43,857 bases of DNA, taken from Cytobacillus horneckiae (GTDB taxonomy: Bacteria > Bacillota > Bacilli > Bacillales > Cytobacillaceae). The notes under the pieces are model-generated. The model was not told the DNA's origin, searched no databases, and saw only the letters and a program-made list of their open reading frames with translations. Position numbers and translations under genes: made by a program. How positions within the stretch are numbered: position 1 is the first letter of the stretch; every line of letters begins with the position of its first letter. Location: assembly GCF_002835735.1 (NCBI RefSeq), contig NZ_PISD01000061.1, positions 1-43,857 of the forward strand, written 5' to 3'. Below are positions 39,354-43,857 of this stretch, one piece after another.

Positions 39354-40421
39354 ATGAGAAGGCATTCTTATGGTGGGAACGTTGCAGAAGTAGATTTAAT
39401 GATATTGAATGATTTATATAATTACCGTGCGTTAAAAACTGATCAGATATCACGAAAATTCTTCCCCCACAGCAAATATTATGTGAATCGTGTTCTGAAT
39501 AGGTTGAGAACTAGAAAGTTAATAAAATCGAGTATTTTATCGGGGAGTAGAAATCATGGAAAAAAAGGCTTCAGCTATCATAGATTAACCGAAACGGGAT
39601 TGGAATGTCTGATAAGACATGGAGTGAGTGTTGAGGGGCAAGTCCAACAACATTATGTACACCCTGCCTTATTGCATTATTTACTCCTAGTAAATGATAT
39701 TATGATAGATTTATCAATTGGTGGCTGGGAGACATGGGATAGCCGCAAAGTAAAAAAAGAATATAATTTGGATAGAAATATGTTGCTTCATGGATTAGTT
39801 ATCAATCCGAATGGTAAAAGGTTTGGACTTTATATTATGGAGGAAGGGGTCACTAAGAATACATTAGGAAAAATACAAGCGGAAATTAGAGTGCATCACC
39901 ATGTATTAGAAAATTATATCGTATTCGCAAAAGGTTCAAACTCTTACAATAGCTTCATCCAATTTGCTATTAATCCACCTAAGAAAAGAATAAATAATCA
40001 GTATATAGAGCAAAAGCAATTATACACTGGTGAAGCTTTAAAAGTGATTCCATTTGATTTAGGGAGGCAGCTATATCAAGCATACCCAACTGAGAATGAA
40101 TGGTTCATGGCTTTGGCCAAGCATTTTAATTTTGAAATACTGAATACACAATTGGATGAACGGCAATCTTTTAATATCCTAGTTAAATATAAAGGTGAAG
40201 AAATGTACTTTGTAGACTTAACGGATACTGATCTTACAAAGGCAAGAGCAATTAATTCATATTCCGAACATCGGTTTAATTTGGAGAATAGAAGAAAGAT
40301 ATTAGTCGCAACATTTTTAAAGACACAATATGATTTAATCCAATCAAGGTATTCTTATATAGAAGAGTTATTAATTACTAAGAAAGATTTTAATGCTTTG
40401 TTAAATAAGAACCAAAAGTAA
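39354..40421 (+). CDS. replication-relaxation family protein, putative transfer DNA-processing factor
   Basis: The 355-residue protein starts with a winged helix: DLMILNDLYNYRALKTDQIS then KYYVNRVLNRLRTRKLIKSS, and GFSYHRLTETGLECLIRHG. A nuclease-like domain follows (KIQAEIRVHHHVLENYIVFA, FNILVKYKGEEMYFVDLTDT). This is the Replic_Relax outline (PF13814 type) common on Bacillus plasmids beside transfer genes and suspected of acting as, or with, the relaxase. No classical HUH or MOB relaxase is seen in the window, so this is the best candidate for that job. TGAGGTGGAA precedes the ATG. Confidence 0.75.
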   Translation: MRRHSYGGNVAEVDLMILNDLYNYRALKTDQISRKFFPHSKYYVNRVLNRLRTRKLIKSSILSGSRNHGKKGFSYHRLTETGLECLIRHGVSVEGQVQQHYVHPALLHYLLLVNDIMIDLSIGGWETWDSRKVKKEYNLDRNMLLHGLVINPNGKRFGLYIMEEGVTKNTLGKIQAEIRVHHHVLENYIVFAKGSNSYNSFIQFAINPPKKRINNQYIEQKQLYTGEALKVIPFDLGRQLYQAYPTENEWFMALAKHFNFEILNTQLDERQSFNILVKYKGEEMYFVDLTDTDLTKARAINSYSEHRFNLENRRKILVATFLKTQYDLIQSRYSYIEELLITKKDFNALLNKNQK

Positions 40422-40440
40422 TTGATAGCTACTAAAGACA

Positions 40441-40455
40441 AAAGCACTTTTATTT
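40441..40455 (+). repeat. direct repeat AAAGCACTTTTATTT, copy 2 of 3
   Basis: The identical 15-mer occurs at 3337-3351, 40441-40455 and 41152-41166. The second and third copies flank the two-gene segment 40474-41152. The core AAAAGCACTTTTA is near-palindromic. Its function is unknown. Confidence 0.7.
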
Positions 40456-40473
40456 AAAGGAGAGAACTGTAAT

Positions 40474-40668
40474 ATGGATGATAAAAATAAATTTGAAATA
40501 ATTTTAAAATTAATTGATAGAGAAGATATTCTTGAACAATTTGAACAGTTTACAAGAGAAGAACAAGATGAAATGTGGGAACTAATGAAGCAAATTATGC
40601 AAGATGAAATTACTTTTGTTTTAGATTTATATCAAGATAAAAAGGTGAGTAAAAATGAATTGGAATGA
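40474..40668 (+). CDS. 64-residue acidic helical protein
   Basis: AAAGGAGAG precedes the ATG. The protein is strongly acidic (LIDREDILEQFEQFTREEQD), helical and without cysteines. Its last 14 bp overlap the start of the next membrane-protein gene, so the two are translationally coupled. Not recognised. Confidence 0.6.
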   Translation: MDDKNKFEIILKLIDREDILEQFEQFTREEQDEMWELMKQIMQDEITFVLDLYQDKKVSKNELE

Positions 40669-41152
40669 AAAGGTTCAATTTTATCTATCTGCAATCCTAA
40701 CATTAACCGCAATAACACTTCTTGTAACAACCTTCAATGGATTATTCGTACCAAGTCCCTTTATGGGATTTATTTTGACAATTTTAAGCTTAGGGTTATA
40801 TACAGTCCATGTCCTCCAGAAACAAACGAATAAGTTTAAAGAGGTTTTATTAGTAGCATTAAGTCTATTATTTCCAGTATTAATTATTTCTAGTTTGATC
40901 TATAAGGTTTGGGTATGGGAAGCATTTTTTACTAAGCATGGAATAACCCAATTAACACTATCTAGTTTTATCGTATTAGCAGCATATCTATGTATGGCGT
41001 ATGTTAGAGCTAAAGTGTCCTATAAGAGAGTTAAAGGTAATCAAAAACATAATACGAAGTGGCGTCTAAATAAAAAGAAAGTTAAAGAAATCGAGGATTC
41101 AGAGCAAATATATTTAAAATTAGGAACTGTCTACGAAAATCCTGATAAATAA
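40655..41152 (+). CDS. four-helix membrane protein
   Basis: This 165-residue protein has its start inside the previous gene behind AAGGTGAG. Helices: FYLSAILTLTAITLLVTTFN, FMGFILTILSLGLYTVHVL, VLLVALSLLFPVLIISSLIY, LSSFIVLAAYLCMAYV. A basic cytosolic tail ends it. Unrecognised; with its acidic partner it could be an entry-exclusion or signalling pair, on context only. Confidence 0.6.
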   Translation: MNWNEKVQFYLSAILTLTAITLLVTTFNGLFVPSPFMGFILTILSLGLYTVHVLQKQTNKFKEVLLVALSLLFPVLIISSLIYKVWVWEAFFTKHGITQLTLSSFIVLAAYLCMAYVRAKVSYKRVKGNQKHNTKWRLNKKKVKEIEDSEQIYLKLGTVYENPDK

Positions 41153-41166
41153 AAGCACTTTTATTT
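41152..41166 (+). repeat. direct repeat AAAGCACTTTTATTT, copy 3 of 3
   Basis: Starts at the last base of the membrane-protein stop codon. Identical over 15 bp to the copy at 40441. Confidence 0.7.
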
Positions 41167-41212
41167 TCATTAAATATATTTACCATAATTACTAAATAAT
41201 GAGGATTACTGG

Positions 41213-41241
41213 TTGACTGGTAAACTCATAAATATTAGTAT
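41213..41241 (+). promoter_or_regulatory. promoter of the small ribbon-helix-helix gene
   Basis: TTGACT (41213-41218) and TAGTAT (41236-41241) are 17 bp apart. No copy of the 18-bp palindrome lies here. Confidence 0.5.
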
Positions 41242-41301
41242 AAATGTAATGGATAAAAATACTCATCATTTTTACATAAAAAGGAGGTATGCTGATTTGA
41301 T

Positions 41302-41466
41302 ATGAAATGCGAAGACAAAGAACAAGATAAGCAGGTGAAACTATCAGCTGCTAGACATCACCAATTAAAAATAATTGCTGCAAAGGAAAAAAGAGAAATG
41401 CGAGAAATTGTCTCTACCGCATTAGATTTCTATTTTCGAAATAGAAATAAGGAAAACAGCAGTTAA
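41302..41466 (+). CDS. small ribbon-helix-helix-like DNA-binding protein
   Basis: The 54-residue protein begins MKCEDKEQDKQVKLSAARHH then QLKIIAAKEKREMREIVSTA. QVKLSAARHHQLKIIAA has the strand-helix outline of CopG/Arc-type repressors, and the second helix is EIVSTALDFYF. AAGGAGG lies 14 bp upstream, rather far. It may regulate the neighbouring operon or copy number. Confidence 0.6.
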   Translation: MKCEDKEQDKQVKLSAARHHQLKIIAAKEKREMREIVSTALDFYFRNRNKENSS

Positions 41467-41510
41467 ATTTTTTTGGGCTCTTTAACTGTATTAAGTTAAT
41501 GTTTGAATTC

Positions 41511-41542
41511 AAAACAAAAAGACCATCAACAATGTGATGATC
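41511..41542 (-). terminator. terminator of the leftward HTH gene
   Basis: On the minus strand, GATCATCA and TGATGGTC pair across a short loop and are followed by TTTTTGTTTT. It lies about 110 bp after the HTH stop codon. Confidence 0.7.
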
Positions 41543-41649
41543 TATATTTGTTAAGCAAACAAAAGAAAGTATTTTAGAAATATTTATTGTCAAAAAATAT
41601 ATGATTTTCCATTTACCCACAAAAAAATAAGACAGGCTGGAAAATCACA

Positions 41650-41946
41650 TTAATTTGTCTCTTTGTCTTTATTAGTTTCCTTTTTGTTTTTATTTGTTGC
41701 TTTGTCTTCTAAATTACTAATTTGATCAAATATCTCATCATCAAAAAACTCAGAGAGAGTCATTCCCAGTCCATTAGCAACTTTTTTCAATGTGATTATC
41801 CTAGGGTGTTTGCTTCTCCCATGCATAATCTCATTAAGAGTAGACTGACTGACATCTGACATTAATGCCAAATTATAAATGTTGATATTCTTTTGTTTAC
41901 ATAGGTCGTTAATTCTTTTAATTGTTGCTTCTGCCATTGTGACCAA
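41650..41946 (-). CDS. XRE-family repressor, candidate master regulator
   Basis: The TTG at 41946 is 8 bp after AGGAGG. The 98-residue protein has a SinR/ImmR-like HTH (LCKQKNINIYNLALMSDVSQ then STLNEIMHGRSKHPRI, then TLKKVANGLGMTLSEFFDD) and a Lys/Asn/Glu-rich tail. It is transcribed away from the gene at 42125. The intergenic region holds two copies of the 18-bp palindrome and a consensus promoter. This divergent arrangement is typical of repressors that control conjugation elements, so it is my best candidate for the factor that binds all copies of TTAACTGAATACAGTTAA. Confidence 0.78.
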   Translation of the reverse strand: MVTMAEATIKRINDLCKQKNINIYNLALMSDVSQSTLNEIMHGRSKHPRIITLKKVANGLGMTLSEFFDDEIFDQISNLEDKATNKNKKETNKDKETN

Positions 41947-42001
41947 GGATAATACCTCCTATTATAAAGTTCTAAAAAATAGGTCAAATTTATTTTTAAT
42001 T

Positions 42002-42066
42002 TTAACAGAATACAGTTGACAAATAAACAGGTAAAAATTATAATCTGATTAACAGTATTCAGTTAA
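42002..42066. promoter_or_regulatory. divergent control region: consensus promoter with two operators
   Basis: TTGACA (42016-42021) and TATAAT (42039-42044) are exact consensus boxes 17 bp apart for the rightward operon. TTAACAGAATACAGTTGA (42002-42019, 16 of 18) overlaps the -35, and TTAACAGTATTCAGTTAA (42049-42066, 17 of 18 read in reverse) covers the start site. On the other strand, TTGTCA overlapping the same region could serve the leftward repressor gene. Confidence 0.82.
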
Positions 42067-42124
42067 TCGTATTTCACGATTAATAAATATAACTTAATAA
42101 GTTTTTCAAATGAGGTGAGGCTTC

Positions 42125-42370
42125 TTGCAATTTGGTGACTGGATACGAGAAATGCGAGAAAAAAGGCAATGGACTCAAAGCGAGATGCATAAAGAAAGTG
42201 GTATTCCTCAAACAACTATTAGTGGTTGGGAAACGGGGAAAATCTTAGAACCTTCTTTAAAGCACATAGTAAAAGTGTCCAGGGCATTTTCCGTTAGAAT
42301 TTGTGACATTCCAATCTTTAGTGAAGATAAGTTAGAGGATGTGAGAAGTAATGGAAGAATTTGCAGTTAA
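42125..42370 (+). CDS. XRE-family HTH regulator
   Basis: TTG start behind GAGGTGAGG. The 81-residue protein begins MQFGDWIREMREKRQWTQSE, then MHKESGIPQTTISGWETGKI, a clear Cro/CI HTH. It is preceded by the two operators at 42002-42066 and is divergent from another XRE gene, a pairing reminiscent of CI/Cro-type switches. The next gene starts 20 bp before its stop. Confidence 0.85.
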   Translation: MQFGDWIREMREKRQWTQSEMHKESGIPQTTISGWETGKILEPSLKHIVKVSRAFSVRICDIPIFSEDKLEDVRSNGRICS

Positions 42371-42608
42371 AAATTCAAAAAGAGTTCCATTCTTTGAAAT
42401 CCCTACAATTGCTGAACATGGCAGCCTGAGAACTTTTACTAAAAAGATTTACTTTATTAGAGGAGTGTTCGCTAAAGAAAAAGTATCAGGAGATGTTACG
42501 AAATTATCTGATATTTATTATGAAATAAGAACAGTTAAGGATAGTAAAGGGACAGTAATTGCAAAAAGAAAAAATCCAACCGATGAATTAATTAGAGTGA
42601 GTGTTTAG
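42351..42608 (+). CDS. 85-residue hypothetical protein coupled to the HTH gene
   Basis: The ATG lies inside the end of the HTH gene (overlap 20 bp, ribosome site GTGAGAAG within it). The protein looks beta-rich (IYYEIRTVKDSKGTVIAKRK), with no membrane segment. It may modulate the HTH protein, as anti-repressors in CI/Cro-like switches do. This is inferred from coupling only. Confidence 0.55.
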   Translation: MEEFAVKNSKRVPFFEIPTIAEHGSLRTFTKKIYFIRGVFAKEKVSGDVTKLSDIYYEIRTVKDSKGTVIAKRKNPTDELIRVSV

Positions 42609-42617
42609 ATTAAACAA

Positions 42618-42645
42618 GTGTGTGTGCAATGTGTGTGTGTGTGTG
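42618..42645. repeat. GT dinucleotide repeat
   Basis: Two runs of alternating GT (about 9 and 16 bases) separated by CAA follow the previous stop codon. A CA run of 12 bases lies in the transfer-operon leader (25781-25792). Probably slippage-prone microsatellites. Confidence 0.8.
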
Positions 42646-42678
42646 AAAACTTAATAATTTGCATTTCCTTTTGAAAGG

Positions 42679-42801
42679 TTGCTAGGAAGGATATGCGAGA
42701 AGAATAGTTTGATGGATATGATTGCTAAAAATCCATATTGCAGCCTTTTTAAAAACAGGTTGTTCGAATTAGCCAAAAACGAACAAAATTTGGAGGGATA
42801 A
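42679..42801 (+). CDS. possible 40-residue leader peptide before the surface-protein gene
   Basis: A frame from TTG 42679 (or ATG 42712) runs to TAA at 42799-42801, ending exactly at the ribosome site of the next gene. It includes MDMIAKNPYCSLFKNRLFEL. The ribosome sites are poor. The DNA also forms the hairpin TTGTTCG/CGAACAA (42760-42786). It could be a control leader or fortuitous. Confidence 0.22.
   Translation: MLGRICEKNSLMDMIAKNPYCSLFKNRLFELAKNEQNLEG
42760..42786 (+). promoter_or_regulatory. hairpin immediately before the surface-protein ribosome site
   Basis: TTGTTCG (42760-42766) and CGAACAA (42780-42786) are perfectly complementary with a 13-nt loop. TGGAGGGA follows at 42791. There is no T run, so it is more likely a translational or mRNA-stability element than a terminator. 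Confidence 0.45.
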
Positions 42802-42806
42802 AAAAG

Positions 42807-43835
42807 ATGAAAAGAGCTTTGTTTTCACTCATTATTACACTTGGTTTTACGTTTCATTTCTTCACTTACTCAGCATTAGCTAATGGAGTTGGTAAATGTT
42901 CTATTTCAATAACCAGCGATCACAGTTTCAATAGCAGGGCACAGGCAAGTGGACCTTGTAGCGGATTCGTGGAAGGTTATTATGTAGGTGGTAGTGCAGG
43001 TGGGCAGTTTGCTTTAATTGGTTCCTATACAGGAGATGTACATAATGGCCAAAAAGTAACACTTAGCTTACCGCCAACAGCAGGTAATTACTCAAGCTAT
43101 GAATTAACTGTTTCAGCAGTCGTCAAAGAGCAGCCGAAGCCAGAACCGAAACCTGAGCCTAAACCAGAACCAAAACCAAAACCAAAGCCAGAGCCGAAAC
43201 CGGAACCGAAACCTGATCCAAAACCAGTTCCGAAACCAGAACCGAAACCTGAGCCTAAACCTCAACCAAAACCTGATCCAAAACCTGAATCGAAGCCAAA
43301 ACCTGATAATTCCAATAGTACGGGTTCGAATCAAGGAAACCAGAACAATTCAAATTCATCTTCAAATAATGAATCATCTAAGAATGTTGTAAAGGGAAAT
43401 GAGAAGGTGAATGAATCAACCGAGGTAAGCAGTTGGACAACTAATGATCTTAAATCAAAAGGCGCGACTGTAGAAGTTAAAGATGGTAAGCACTTTGCTA
43501 AGGTTGATGGGGTTTATAAAGAAATTACTGAAGAACAGGCAGAGGAATTAGAAGAGGAAGTAAAAGAAGAAAAGGATAAAGACGAGAATGAAGAAGAAAA
43601 AGAGGAAAATGAGCAGCTTGAAGATAAAAGTTCAACAAGTGTTTTAGAGGATAAAGGTGATAAGGAAAAAGAAAATGATTCCAAAGAAGAAAAGAGCAAT
43701 AAAGCAGTACCAATTGCAGTTGGAGCTGTAGCAGCTGTAGGTGCAACTACTGGAGCATTGTATTTTTTCCATCCTGGAAGTAAGGAAGCAATTACTAAAT
43801 TTATAGAAATGATTTTAAATTTCTTCAAAAGATAA
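42807..43835 (+). CDS. secreted/membrane-anchored surface protein with Pro-Lys-Glu repeats
   Basis: The 342-residue protein has a signal peptide (residues 1-26, MKRALFSLIITLGFTFHFFT to SALA) and a small beta-like domain with two cysteines (GKCSISITSDHSF and SGPCSGFVEGYYV). A proline repeat (about residues 108-170) is built of KPEP, KPKP, KPDP and KPQP. A Ser/Asn-rich and very acidic stretch follows, then a C-terminal hydrophobic helix (AVPIAVGAVAAVGATTGALY) with a basic end. There is no LPxTG motif, so it is probably membrane-anchored with a stalk through the wall. Attachment between mating cells or entry exclusion is plausible. Confidence 0.75.
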   Translation: MKRALFSLIITLGFTFHFFTYSALANGVGKCSISITSDHSFNSRAQASGPCSGFVEGYYVGGSAGGQFALIGSYTGDVHNGQKVTLSLPPTAGNYSSYELTVSAVVKEQPKPEPKPEPKPEPKPKPKPEPKPEPKPDPKPVPKPEPKPEPKPQPKPDPKPESKPKPDNSNSTGSNQGNQNNSNSSSNNESSKNVVKGNEKVNESTEVSSWTTNDLKSKGATVEVKDGKHFAKVDGVYKEITEEQAEELEEEVKEEKDKDENEEEKEENEQLEDKSSTSVLEDKGDKEKENDSKEEKSNKAVPIAVGAVAAVGATTGALYFFHPGSKEAITKFIEMILNFFKR

Positions 43836-43857
43836 ATTATCTTCATATAAAAAAGTG
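43836..43857. other. right end of the window
   Basis: Only 22 bases follow the surface-protein stop codon. No terminator or gene can be judged. The last bases end in GTG, which would be in frame with the open frame at position 1 if the molecule were circular here, but there is no ribosome site. Confidence 0.3.

Noticed and set aside
41461..41487. AGTTAAA/TTTAACT inverted repeat as another copy of the common operator
   Set aside because: The arms are separated by 13 bp of unrelated sequence, and the site follows a stop codon without a promoter.
42618..42645. GT/CA runs at 42618 and 25781 as a paired regulatory element
   Set aside because: Simple dinucleotide repeats arise by slippage; two occurrences are not enough to argue for function.
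43113..43334. Reverse-strand open frame rich in Arg, Phe and Trp
   Set aside because: It is the mirror of the Pro-Lys-Glu repeat of the surface protein on the other strand.
42807..43835. LPxTG cell-wall anchored adhesin
   Set aside because: Signal peptide and hydrophobic C-terminus are present, but no LPxTG-like motif precedes the C-terminal helix, so sortase anchoring is not supported.
1..43857. Circular complete plasmid
   Set aside because: The ends share no recognisable overlap and the left end lies within a broken frame. Circularity cannot be decided from the window.

Overview
This 43.9 kb window reads as part (possibly nearly all) of a low-GC conjugative plasmid, or a closely related mobile element, from a Gram-positive Bacillaceae host. 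The evidence is strongly AT-rich DNA, canonical AGGAGG ribosome sites, many TTG and GTG starts, a ResA-type thioredoxin, a TcpC/TcpE/VirB4-type Gram-positive transfer operon, an iteron origin and two partition modules. No rRNA, tRNA, CRISPR array or intact insertion sequence was seen.

Layout. (1) 1-3.2 kb is a decaying edge: a broken reading frame at the left end, a small secreted protein, wrecks of SCO1-like and BdbC/DsbB-like thiol/copper genes, an intact ResA-like gene and a frameshifted membrane gene. (2) 3.4-9.95 kb is a rightward cargo run behind one regulated promoter: DUF262 protein, serine recombinase, DUF2786 protein, several tiny genes, an R2K-like ATP-grasp enzyme and a ParB-like protein, closed by a terminator. 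(3) 10.0-12.2 kb runs leftward: ParA, a ribbon-helix-helix-like partner and an unknown gene, followed by a very AT-rich centromere-like spacer. (4) 12.2-16.2 kb holds a three-gene set (unknown 310-aa protein, MoxR-type AAA+ ATPase, VWA protein) in which every gene sits directly behind an intrinsic terminator. (5) 16.5-18.7 kb contains a truncated rolling-circle Rep, an XRE/membrane-protein pair and a type I toxin-antitoxin candidate. (6) 18.7-23.3 kb is the replication module: HTH protein, NusG-N-terminal-like protein, RecD2-like helicase, an attenuator-controlled winged-helix initiator and a seven-repeat iteron origin. (7) 23.5-25.6 kb has a predicted nuclease-helicase fusion and a zinc-ribbon protein. 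(8) 25.7-38.3 kb is the transfer operon, led by a YdjM-like protein and a ParM/ParR-like pair, then a secreted nuclease, TcpC, TcpE, VirB4, VirB6-like and a cell-wall hydrolase. (9) 38.3-43.8 kb has a RusA-like protein, a replication-relaxation protein, small regulators and a repeat-rich surface protein.

Two regulatory layers stand out. An 18-bp palindrome, TTAACTGAATACAGTTAA, occurs in pairs or singly at the promoters of the cargo run, the HTH-NusG-RecD2 operon, the transfer operon and the rightmost regulator operon, with a degenerate copy at the promoter of the MoxR set. This suggests one small HTH repressor governs most of the element. Second, intrinsic terminators lie immediately upstream of the ribosome sites of the three MoxR-set genes, the transfer operon and the initiator gene, while the element encodes its own NusG-N-domain paralogue. 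I propose a repressor-plus-antitermination switch; this is inference from layout and needs experimental proof. No coupling protein (FtsK/TcpA-like) and no classical relaxase are visible, so either the window is incomplete or the replication-relaxation protein does that job.
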